DNA of 6,858 bases from Bacteroidales bacterium (GTDB lineage Bacteria > Bacteroidota > Bacteroidia > Bacteroidales > UBA932), in NCBI GenBank assembly GCA_009774765.1, contig VSOK01000075.1:1-6858 (forward strand), in the 5' to 3' direction. The translations under genes and the position numbers were made by a program. Positions 1 to 6,610 of the stretch are shown here, piece by piece. The notes under the pieces are model-generated. The model saw nothing but the letters and a program-made list of their open reading frames with translations. It was not told the origin of the DNA and ran no database searches. Each line of letters starts with the position of its first letter. The stretch's first letter is position 1.

Positions 1-1
1 G

Positions 2-3000
2 GGTAATTTTACCACATTCCAGACATTGGGACTCAGGGCAAAGGCCGCTTCCGAAAAGATTTCACTTGAAGAGTTGGCTCGAGTGCTGCTGTCCATCAAT
101 AAAAAACGCGGCTATAAAAGTTCCCGTAAAGTACAGGGCGACGAAGAAGGTCAGCTGATCGACGGAATGGACATCGCAAAAGTCCTTTACGAGGACGGGA
201 AGACTCCTGGAGAGTATGTTTACGAAAAGCTCTCGTCGGATATAAACTACAAAGCACCTGACTTCTACCGTTCTGACCTGCAGAATGAATTCGACCGGAT
301 ATGGGACGCACAAAAGGCGTTCTATCCTGATATTCTTACAGATGGACTGAAGGAAGAACTACGGAACAAAAACGAGAAACAGACCTGGGCGATATGCCGG
401 GAACCATTCCAGATAGAAGGTATCAAAAGGACAGCAAAAGGGAAGGAACTGGTCAAGGAAAATTATGAATGGAGGGTAAGGGCGTTATCGGAAAAACTGG
501 ACTTGGAGTCCTTGGCCGTCGTCCTGCAAAAAATCAATTCACAGATCAGGAATTCATCAGGATATCTTGGAGACATAAGCGACCGTAGCAAGGAGCTCTA
601 TTTCAACGGTCAGACTGTCGGGCAGTACCAGATGGCACAACTTGAGAAAAATCCGAACCATAGTCTGAAAAACCAAGTGTTCTACAGACAGGACTATATG
701 GATGAGTTCGAGAGAATATGGGAATGCCAGGCACGGTATCATACCGAATTGACTCCTTCGCTCAAGCATCAGCTCAGAGACATAGTCATTTTCTATCAGC
801 GACCGCTTAAAAGTCAGAAAGGCTTGGTTAGCATCTGCGAACTGGAAGGCAGACAGGTAGAAGTGGAGGTTGACGGCAAGAAAAAGAGAAAAACTATAGG
901 CCCTAAGGTCTGTCCAAAATCATCCCCACTGTTCCAGGAGTTCAAGATATGGCAGATATTGAACAATGTTAATGTAAACAGGAGATATCTTACGCAGGAG
1001 GAAAAGGAAGAACTGTACGACCGTCTGTGTACGTGCGATAAGCTTTCAAAATCCGAAGTGATGAAATATCTGAAGCCTGATGAGTATAATACTGAGTGGG
1101 CTCAGGACTCCTTGTTCGCGCCGGATGAAATGTATGATCCGGAAATACTTTCAAGAAAGCATCGTAACAAAAAAGAAATCAATCTCAATTACAAGGAACT
1201 CGAGGGAAACAGGACTATGGCGGCATTGCTTGCAGCCTATTCCAAAATAATCGTGGCGACCGGACACGAAGAATATGATTTCAGCAAGAAGAAGTTTTCC
1301 GAAGCCGTCAAAATCATTTCGGATGTCTTCAGAGGCCTTGGCTATAGAACCGATTTCCTGCATTTTGATTCATCTTTGGAGGGCAAGGCATTTGAAGAAC
1401 AGGCGTCGTTCAGGCTATGGCATCTTCTTTATTCATACGAAGGTGACAATTCCGTGTCAGGAAACTACAGGCTTATTTCCAAAATATCGGAAATCACTGG
1501 CTTCGAACCGGAATATGCAAAAATATTGGCGGCAGTATCATTTGCACCGGATTACGGCAGTCTCAGCAGCCGGGCCATGAAGAAAATCCTGCCTTATATG
1601 AAAGAGGGCAACACTTATAGCCTTGCCTGCGAATATGCCGGATACAGGCATTCAAAGCGGTCTTTGACAAAAGAAGAGCTTGAAAACAAGGAATATAAGG
1701 ACAAATTGGAGTCTCTCCCAAAGAACAGTCTGAGAAATCCTGTCGTCGAAAAGATTCTGAATCAGATGATAAATGTCGTCAACGGTGTGATCGATGAATA
1801 CGGCAAACCTGATGAAATCAGAATCGAGCTTGCAAGGGAGCTCAAGAAAAGTGCAAAGGAAAGGGAGGAAATGACCGCAGCCATATCAAAGTCATCAAGA
1901 GAGCACGATGAAATACGGAAAAAGCTTATTGATGAATTTGGCATAGAGAATCCGAGCCATAACGACATAGTAAGATACAAACTATATGATGAGCTTAGAA
2001 TAAACGGATACAAGACTCTGTATACAGGAACCCGTATTTCTCGGGAGAAACTGTTCTCGAAAGAATTTGATATTGAGCACATTATCCCTCAGTCCAGGAG
2101 GTTTGACGATTCGTTTTCAAACAAGACTATAGAGGCGCGTCAAGCAAATATTGAAAAGGGAAGTTCCACGGCATTTGACTATGTCAAAGCTAAATACGGA
2201 GAGGAAGGTGCAAACGGATACCGTGGCCGTGTAGAGAAACTTCTTGCAGAAGGCAAAATAAGCAGGACCAAATATAGGAATCTGCTTATGACCGAGTCTG
2301 AAATACCCGATGGCTTCATAGACCGGGATTTGAGGGATTCGCAGTATATAGCGAAGAAAGCACGTGAGATTTTGGAAAGCATTGTGCGCGATGTGGTTCC
2401 GACAACCGGTTCCATTACGGACAGGCTTCGTGAAGACTGGCAACTTGTGGATGTGATGAAGGAGCTGAACTGGAAAAAATATGACAGTCTCGGGCAGACA
2501 TATACATATTACGACAAGGACGGGAGGACCGTCAGGAAAATCAAGGACTGGACAAAGCGCAACGACCACAGACATCACGCTATGGACGCGCTCACAATAG
2601 CCTTTACCAAAAGAAGCTATATACAATACCTCAACAATCTGAATGCAAGGATAAGCAAAAGCGTGGATGACGCTCCGTCAATTGATTTGAGCGACTATGA
2701 GTTGAGGTACATTCCGAAGTCTGAAATGACAAAAGTCGTACGGGCTATCGAGCATAGTTGTCTTTACAGGGACAACAAGAATAAACTGCGTTTTTGTCCT
2801 CCGATTCCTCTTGATGAATTCAGGGCTGAAGCCAAACGGCAGCTTGAAAATACGCTTGTGTCAATCAAGGCTAAGAATAAAGTTGTCACAAGGAATACAA
2901 ACAAGACGAAAAAACAAGGTGGTGTAAATTCTAAAGTACAATTGACTCCAAGGGGCCAGTTGCATAATGAGACTGTCTATGGCAGTATCAGGCAATATGT

Positions 3001-4018
3001 TACAAAGGAGGAAAAAGTCGGGTCAGGATTTACCCGTGAGAAAATCGCGACTGTAGCCAATGCCATTTACCGTGAGGCCTTGTTGTCAAGACTTGCAACT
3101 TTCGGGAATGACCCACAAAAGGCGTTTACAGGGAAAAACAGTTTGGAAAAGAATCCTTTGTATGCCGATGATCTGCATACGGTTCAGGTTCCGCCCAAAG
3201 TCAAGACTGTAAATTTTGAAAATGTATTTACAATTCGTAAAGAAGTTAACTTTGAAAACTTCGGAAAATCAGGAAATAAAAAATTAGACAAAAATGGAGT
3301 AATCGGAAAATTACATTCAATAATAGATATAAAAATAAGAGAAATACTTATTAAGCGATTTGAAGAATCTAATTTTGACGCACAAACGGCATTTAGTAAT
3401 CTTGATGAAAACCCGATATGGCTAAGTAAGGAAAAAGGTATTTCAATAAAACGAGTGGCAATCCGCGGAGTAAACAATGCTGAACCTTTGCACGAAAAGC
3501 GGGACAATAATGGAAATGTTATCGTTGACAGTAAAGGGCAAAGGATACCTTCAGATTTTGTTCAGACTGGAAATAACCATCACGTGGCAATTTATCTTGA
3601 CACGGATGGCAATCTTCAGGAACAGGTGGTGTCGTTCTATGAAGCCGTCGCGCGTGTCAGTATGGGGATGCCCGTTATTGACAGGGAATACAAGAAAGAT
3701 GAAGGATGGGAATTCCTGTTCACGATGAAGCAGAATGAATATTTTGTATTCCCTAATCCGGAAACAGGTTTTGACCCTAAGGAAATTGACTTGATGAATC
3801 CGGGCAACTACTCGATTATAAGCCCGAATCTGTTCAGGGTACAGAAAATAGCAACTAAGTATTATGTATTTAGACATCATTTGGAGACAACTGTTGATGA
3901 TAGCAGTGTTTTACGTGACACGACTTGGAAGCGTATACAGAATTGCAATGGATTAAAGGGTGTTATTAAAGTCCGTATAAATCATATAGGACAGATTGTT
4001 CAGGTGGGAGAATATTAA
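2..4018 (+). CDS. cas9: Type II-C CRISPR-associated endonuclease Cas9, 5' end missing
   Basis: RNA-guided DNA endonuclease, the effector of the locus. The reading frame is open from base 2 with no stop, so the true start lies upstream; the TTG at 26 falls inside conserved sequence and is not a start. Counting codon 26 as residue 1, the visible part has 1330 residues. It opens at the conserved LRAKA..EKISLEELARVLL block and continues through the recognition lobe. RuvC-II follows (IRIELAREL, catalytic E601), then HNH (FDIEHIIPQS, catalytic H685, with N699 in DDSFSNK), then RuvC-III (DHRHHAMDAL, H850/H851 and D854). The WED and PAM-interacting region runs to a typical II-C ending, KVRINHIGQIVQVGEY. 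RuvC-I and the arginine-rich bridge helix are outside the window. All visible catalytic residues are present, so the enzyme looks active. Oddities: a duplicated module in the recognition lobe (32-367 and 467-784) and an AT-rich patch at 3211-3360. First gene of a tight operon. Confidence 0.97.
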   Translation, partial: GNFTTFQTLGLRAKAASEKISLEELARVLLSINKKRGYKSSRKVQGDEEGQLIDGMDIAKVLYEDGKTPGEYVYEKLSSDINYKAPDFYRSDLQNEFDRIWDAQKAFYPDILTDGLKEELRNKNEKQTWAICREPFQIEGIKRTAKGKELVKENYEWRVRALSEKLDLESLAVVLQKINSQIRNSSGYLGDISDRSKELYFNGQTVGQYQMAQLEKNPNHSLKNQVFYRQDYMDEFERIWECQARYHTELTPSLKHQLRDIVIFYQRPLKSQKGLVSICELEGRQVEVEVDGKKKRKTIGPKVCPKSSPLFQEFKIWQILNNVNVNRRYLTQEEKEELYDRLCTCDKLSKSEVMKYLKPDEYNTEWAQDSLFAPDEMYDPEILSRKHRNKKEINLNYKELEGNRTMAALLAAYSKIIVATGHEEYDFSKKKFSEAVKIISDVFRGLGYRTDFLHFDSSLEGKAFEEQASFRLWHLLYSYEGDNSVSGNYRLISKISEITGFEPEYAKILAAVSFAPDYGSLSSRAMKKILPYMKEGNTYSLACEYAGYRHSKRSLTKEELENKEYKDKLESLPKNSLRNPVVEKILNQMINVVNGVIDEYGKPDEIRIELARELKKSAKEREEMTAAISKSSREHDEIRKKLIDEFGIENPSHNDIVRYKLYDELRINGYKTLYTGTRISREKLFSKEFDIEHIIPQSRRFDDSFSNKTIEARQANIEKGSSTAFDYVKAKYGEEGANGYRGRVEKLLAEGKISRTKYRNLLMTESEIPDGFIDRDLRDSQYIAKKAREILESIVRDVVPTTGSITDRLREDWQLVDVMKELNWKKYDSLGQTYTYYDKDGRTVRKIKDWTKRNDHRHHAMDALTIAFTKRSYIQYLNNLNARISKSVDDAPSIDLSDYELRYIPKSEMTKVVRAIEHSCLYRDNKNKLRFCPPIPLDEFRAEAKRQLENTLVSIKAKNKVVTRNTNKTKKQGGVNSKVQLTPRGQLHNETVYGSIRQYVTKEEKVGSGFTREKIATVANAIYREALLSRLATFGNDPQKAFTGKNSLEKNPLYADDLHTVQVPPKVKTVNFENVFTIRKEVNFENFGKSGNKKLDKNGVIGKLHSIIDIKIREILIKRFEESNFDAQTAFSNLDENPIWLSKEKGISIKRVAIRGVNNAEPLHEKRDNNGNVIVDSKGQRIPSDFVQTGNNHHVAIYLDTDGNLQEQVVSFYEAVARVSMGMPVIDREYKKDEGWEFLFTMKQNEYFVFPNPETGFDPKEIDLMNPGNYSIISPNLFRVQKIATKYYVFRHHLETTVDDSSVLRDTTWKRIQNCNGLKGVIKVRINHIGQIVQVGEY

Positions 4019-4037
4019 CATTTAAAGTGCAGAGGAT

Positions 4038-4895
4038 ATGAGCAACATCAAACTTTTTCAGGACAAGAAAATTCGTTCCGTATGGAATGAGGAGGAGGAA
4101 CAATGGTATTTTTCCGTCGTGGATGTCGTTGAGGCGTTGACGGATAGCGTAGATCCCAAACAGTATATTAAAAAGCTGAGAATGAGGGATGAACAGCTTG
4201 ATTTCAACTGGGGTACAATTTGTACCCCAGTTGAAATGGTTGCCATGGACGGGAAACGGAGAAAAATACAGGCAGCCAATATAAAAGGCCTTTTCCGCAT
4301 AGTGCAGTCGATACCGTCGCCAAAAGCGGAGCCGTTCAAATTGTGGTTGGCTCAAGTAGGATATGACAGGGTCATGGAAATAGAGAATCCTGAACTTGCA
4401 CAGGAAAGGATGAAGTCGCTATATGAGCAGAAAGGATATCCTAAAAATTGGATTGACAAAAGGTTAAGGGGCATTGCCATAAGGCAGAACCTTACTGACG
4501 AGTGGAAACGGAGGGGAATAGAAACCGACAGGGAGTATGCTATCCTTACGGCTGAAATTTCCAAGGCAACTTTTGGCTTGACTCCGACTGAATATAAGGA
4601 CATCAAAGGGCTGCACGGCAAAAACCAGAATCTCCGTGACCACATGAATGACCTGGAACTCATTTTCACTATGCTTGGAGAGCGCGTGACAACCGAAATA
4701 TCGGAAAAAGAGGCTCCGGACACGTTTTCAAAAAGCAAGAACATTGCGAAAAGAGGAGGCAATGTGGCAGGTATTGCCAGGAAGCAGACAGAGAAGGAAC
4801 TTGGAAGAAGTGTAATATCTACGGAAAACAATCTGTACTTGGATGACAGCGAAGCCGCCGATGACATAACGGGTAAGCTGTTTGACGGTAAATAA
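4038..4895 (+). CDS. Bro-N domain protein (phage antirepressor family) within the cas operon
   Basis: 285 residues. The N-terminal ~110 match the Bro-N fold of BRO/phage antirepressor proteins, which bind DNA: KLFQDKKIRSVWNEEEEQWYFSVVDVVEAL, then GTICTPVEM, then GLFRIVQSIPSPKAEPFKLW at about 84-103. The middle (about 115-215) and the glycine-rich tail GGNVAGIARK.TEKELGRSVIS (about 240-261) also fit longer members of this family as I remember them from Bacteroidales genomes. No catalytic motif, signal peptide or membrane segment is visible. The ATG at 4038 follows AGAGG closely, the only clear purine-rich ribosome site in the operon. It starts 19 nt after cas9 and ends 9 nt before cas1, so it is probably co-transcribed with both. 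Its role is unknown: an operon regulator, a phage-responsive accessory protein and a passenger insertion all remain possible. A 37-nt palindrome lies within codons 55-67. Family assignment is firm; function is not. Confidence 0.88.
   Translation: MSNIKLFQDKKIRSVWNEEEEQWYFSVVDVVEALTDSVDPKQYIKKLRMRDEQLDFNWGTICTPVEMVAMDGKRRKIQAANIKGLFRIVQSIPSPKAEPFKLWLAQVGYDRVMEIENPELAQERMKSLYEQKGYPKNWIDKRLRGIAIRQNLTDEWKRRGIETDREYAILTAEISKATFGLTPTEYKDIKGLHGKNQNLRDHMNDLELIFTMLGERVTTEISEKEAPDTFSKSKNIAKRGGNVAGIARKQTEKELGRSVISTENNLYLDDSEAADDITGKLFDGK
4201..4237. repeat. Perfect 18-bp inverted repeat with 1-nt centre inside the Bro-N gene
   Basis: The left arm ATTTCAACTGGGGTACAA (4201-4218) and right arm TTGTACCCCAGTTGAAAT (4220-4237) are exact reverse complements around a single T at 4219. 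In the gene this encodes roughly DFNWGTICTPVEM, a segment near the middle of the Bro-N domain. It could be an operator for a dimeric DNA-binding protein, possibly the Bro-N protein itself, or a cruciform or mRNA hairpin that lowers expression of downstream cas1-cas2. There is no following T-run, so it is not a standard intrinsic terminator. The symmetry is seen directly; any function is inference. Confidence 0.9.
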
Positions 4896-4904
4896 GCATT
4901 TGTT

Positions 4905-5819
4905 ATGATCAAACGCACATTATATTTCGGAAATCCAGCATATCTGTCCCTTAAGCTTCAGCAGATGGTGATAACATCCCCGTCAAAAGAAGGCGAGGCT
5001 GGAAAAGGCGAGGTGCGTACAATCCCCGTCGAAGACATAGGGGTCGTGATACTCGACCATAAACAGATAACCATAACTCAAGGGCTTATGGAACAGTTGA
5101 TTGACAACAATTGTGCGATAATCACTTGCGGAAGCAGTCATTTGCCTGTAGGGCTGATGTTGCCCCTATATGGGAATACAGTGCAGAATGAAAGGTTCAG
5201 GAATCAGATTGACGTCTCATTGCCGCTGAAGAAACAGCTCTGGCAACAGACGATACAATACAAGATTGCAAACCAGGCCGCTGTCCTGAAATATGTTACC
5301 GGAGATGTGCACAAGAATATGTATGTCTGGGCGGATTGTGTGCGAAGCGGTGATGTGGAAAATATGGAGGCAAGAGCGGCCGCATATTACTGGAAAAACA
5401 TATTTCCCGACAGACCGGACTTTACCAGAGGGCGCGAAGAGGCCGAACCGAACAATCTTCTCAACTACGGATACGCCATATTGAGGGCCATTGTCGCAAG
5501 GGCACTGGTAGCAAGCGGTCTTCTCCCGACACTTGGCATACATCATCACAACAGATATAACGCCTATTGTCTTGCCGATGACATCATGGAGCCGTATCGC
5601 CCGTATGTGGACAAGATTGTCTATGACATAGTATCGGAAGGAGGAACCTTTGAGCTGACAAAGGAGATAAAGGTAAAACTGTTGTCAATACCGACAACGG
5701 AGGTATTGATAAACGGGAAGCGCAGTCCGCTTATGGTAGCCGTATCACAGACAACTGCATCGCTCGCGAAATGCTTCAACGGAGAATCAAGGAAATTGAC
5801 TTATCCGGAAATGACATAG
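4905..5819 (+). CDS. cas1: CRISPR-associated integrase Cas1 (type II)
   Basis: 304 residues, the normal length for a type II Cas1. With Cas2 it forms the complex that inserts captured DNA as new spacers at repeats. The N-terminal beta domain opens with MIKRTLYFGNPAYLSLK and includes VEDIGVVILDHKQITIT. The helical domain carries the metal-binding residues: E155 in the NMEARAAAYYWK motif, a histidine in GIHHHNRYNAYCL (most likely H214) and E229 in LADDIMEPYRP. All are intact, so the enzyme should be active. The ATG at 4905 starts the typical Cas1 N-terminus. No Shine-Dalgarno is evident, as is usual in Bacteroidetes. It lies 9 nt after the Bro-N gene and 18 nt before cas2, consistent with one transcript. 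The absence of csn2 or cas4 beside it supports subtype II-C. Confidence 0.97.
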   Translation: MIKRTLYFGNPAYLSLKLQQMVITSPSKEGEAGKGEVRTIPVEDIGVVILDHKQITITQGLMEQLIDNNCAIITCGSSHLPVGLMLPLYGNTVQNERFRNQIDVSLPLKKQLWQQTIQYKIANQAAVLKYVTGDVHKNMYVWADCVRSGDVENMEARAAAYYWKNIFPDRPDFTRGREEAEPNNLLNYGYAILRAIVARALVASGLLPTLGIHHHNRYNAYCLADDIMEPYRPYVDKIVYDIVSEGGTFELTKEIKVKLLSIPTTEVLINGKRSPLMVAVSQTTASLAKCFNGESRKLTYPEMT

Positions 5820-5837
5820 TTAAACCGACGGTCCAAT

Positions 5838-6173
5838 ATGAACGACAGGTTCAGTGAATATAGAATTATGTGGGTACTCGTTTTCTTTGACCTTCCTACG
5901 GATACAAAGAAAGAGAGGAAGGCCGCAGCGGAATTCAGGAAGCAATTGCTGCTTGACGGATTCCTTATGTTCCAGTTTTCAATTTATATGCGCCACTGCC
6001 CGAGTGTCGAGAACGCCAATGTCCATATAAAACGGGTGAAGGCAAATCTGCCCCCTCTCGGGCAGGTTGGAATTTTGTCCATCACTGACAAGCAGTTCGG
6101 TGCAATGGAGCTTTTTTCCGAGAAAAAGACCAAGGAACCTCCTACCGAATACATGCAGCTTGAGTTATTCTGA
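5838..6173 (+). CDS. cas2: CRISPR-associated protein Cas2 (type II-C)
   Basis: 111 residues. Partner of Cas1 in spacer acquisition, forming the central dimer of the integration complex. The first beta strand of its ferredoxin-like fold, RIMWVLVFFDLPT, carries the conserved aspartate D18; the fold continues through the RKQLLLDGFLMFQFSIYMRHC block and GQVGILSITDKQFGAMELF. The ending QLELF fits II-C Cas2 proteins of Bacteroidetes as I remember them. I prefer the ATG at 5838 over the internal ATG at 5868 because the residues NDRFSEYRIMW that precede the second methionine look like a conserved part of this subfamily. Last recognised cas gene of the operon, 18 nt after cas1. No Shine-Dalgarno motif is evident. 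Confidence 0.96.
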   Translation: MNDRFSEYRIMWVLVFFDLPTDTKKERKAAAEFRKQLLLDGFLMFQFSIYMRHCPSVENANVHIKRVKANLPPLGQVGILSITDKQFGAMELFSEKKTKEPPTEYMQLELF

Positions 6174-6188
6174 AAGGTGACTTGGAAA

Positions 6189-6314
6189 ATGACGCGTCAG
6201 CAGGCCTGCCGTTTGATTGACACCTATGGCATCCGAAGCAACAGGATATCTGACATAGCCGGATTCCGCGACTGGGTGGGTCTCCACAACACAATGAAAT
6301 TCAATATATTATAA
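6189..6314 (+). CDS. Possible 41-residue small ORF downstream of cas2, unrecognised
   Basis: An ATG 15 nt after the cas2 stop opens a 41-codon frame, starting MTRQQACRLIDTYGIRSN and ending at the TAA at 6312-6314. Codon use looks similar to the cas genes, and the peptide has a mixed polar/hydrophobic composition (RLIDTYGI, DIAGFRDWVGL) rather than low complexity. No signal peptide, membrane segment or known motif is visible. The stop lies inside the left arm of the 11-bp inverted repeat at 6312-6347. It may be a real small cas-linked protein, the surviving start of a decayed gene, or chance. I do not recognise it. Confidence 0.3.
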   Translation: MTRQQACRLIDTYGIRSNRISDIAGFRDWVGLHNTMKFNIL

Positions 6315-6347
6315 AACAGTATATCCCATATATGACATACTGTTTTA
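6312..6347. repeat. 11-bp perfect inverted repeat (hairpin) after the small ORF
   Basis: TAAAACAGTAT (6312-6322) and ATACTGTTTTA (6337-6347) are exact reverse complements around a 14-nt loop. It sits right at the stop of the small ORF, about 140 nt after cas2. The stem is AT-rich and is followed by CAACC rather than a T-run, so it is a poor intrinsic terminator. It might stabilise the 3' end of the cas transcript or bind a protein. Confidence 0.65.
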
Positions 6348-6375
6348 CAACCACCTGACAGGCAATACGTTATAA

Positions 6376-6516
6376 GCACCCACCTATAGAGGGACCGGAT
6401 TGGTAGTCCCGATACCATATATTATTGATGGGCTACACAATAATTACATGAGTTCGGCGGAGGCGCGAGATTTTCCCAATGACCTGTTCAGAATCTCCAA
6501 ACCTATGAAAAAATAA
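6376..6516 (+). pseudogene. Open frame without a clear start before the terminator, possible gene remnant
   Basis: This frame is open from just after a TAA at 6373-6375 to a TAA at 6514-6516 that overlaps the terminator stem. It reads ...GLVVPIPYIIDGLHNN, then YMSSAEARDFPNDLFRISKP, then MKK. The last 22 codons from the ATG at 6448 look reasonably coding-like, and a gene ending at a terminator would be natural. There is no good upstream start (only TTG at 6400 or the ATG at 6448). It may be the C-terminal remnant of a decayed gene or a very small peptide. No family is recognised. Confidence 0.2.
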
Positions 6517-6610
6517 AAAATGCGGTAATCTTTGCCGCATTTTTTATTTTCTGACAACACCATCTAATTTGTTGTGTAACATGTCTTTGACCATATCGTA
6601 CTGTTGTCAG
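6508..6610 (-). ncRNA. Candidate tracrRNA (anti-repeat plus terminator hairpin)
   Basis: Read on the minus strand, the segment between the first repeat and the terminator has the expected order of tracrRNA parts: a start point just downstream of the promoter inside the first repeat, an anti-repeat-like stretch GTCAAAGACATGTTACACAAC (about 6591-6571), a linker, and the terminator hairpin. CACAAC pairs fully with the 5' GUUGUG of the crRNA repeat; after an internal loop, GAAA or TCAAAGA can pair with CUUU or UCUUUGA of the repeat. The predicted length of about 100 nt is typical. Weak points: pairing is short and interrupted, and CACAAC could instead form a local hairpin (ACAACA 6575-6570 with TGTTGT 6559-6554). 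The true tracrRNA could lie upstream of cas9, outside the window. Confidence 0.42.
6510..6550. terminator. Strong bidirectional intrinsic terminator between cas genes and array
   Basis: A perfect 16-bp stem: AAAATAAAAAATGCGG (6510-6525) pairs with CCGCATTTTTTATTTT (6535-6550) around a 9-nt loop. The GC-rich core is flanked by A-runs on one side and T-runs on the other, so RNA from either strand ends in a hairpin plus U-rich tail. On the + strand it would stop read-through from the cas operon. On the minus strand it would stop transcription leaving the CRISPR array and would form the 3' end of the putative tracrRNA. Confidence 0.88.

Noticed and set aside
26..28. TTG at 26 as the start of cas9
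   Set aside because: The frame is open upstream to base 2, and the RuvC-I motif and bridge helix essential to Cas9 would be missing. The gene is cut by the window edge rather than starting here.
1040..1056. Similarity of spacer 1 to cas9 (shared AAGCTTT..AAA) as self-targeting
   Set aside because: The match is about ten bases of low-complexity sequence and does not extend over the 30-nt spacer.
2117..2626. A 169-codon open frame on the minus strand opposite cas9
   Set aside because: It lies entirely against the conserved HNH to RuvC-III coding region, has no recognisable domain and is a shadow of cas9.
4352..4918. A 188-codon open frame on the minus strand opposite the Bro-N gene
   Set aside because: It is fully explained by the complement of a well-supported family gene; its serine/leucine-rich product has no recognisable motif.
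5868..5870. Internal ATG as the start of cas2
   Set aside because: The ten residues before it (MNDRFSEYRI) fit the conserved N-terminus of this Cas2 subfamily and keep the normal operon spacing.
6285..6290. CACAAC on the + strand as an anti-repeat for a + strand tracrRNA
   Set aside because: Only six bases match the repeat and the bases before it (GGGTGGGTCTC) do not continue the pairing. The nearest terminator is about 220 nt away.
6391..6410. GGGAC...GTCCC short inverted repeat as a terminator or operator
   Set aside because: A 5-bp stem with a 10-nt loop and no T-run is easily expected by chance.
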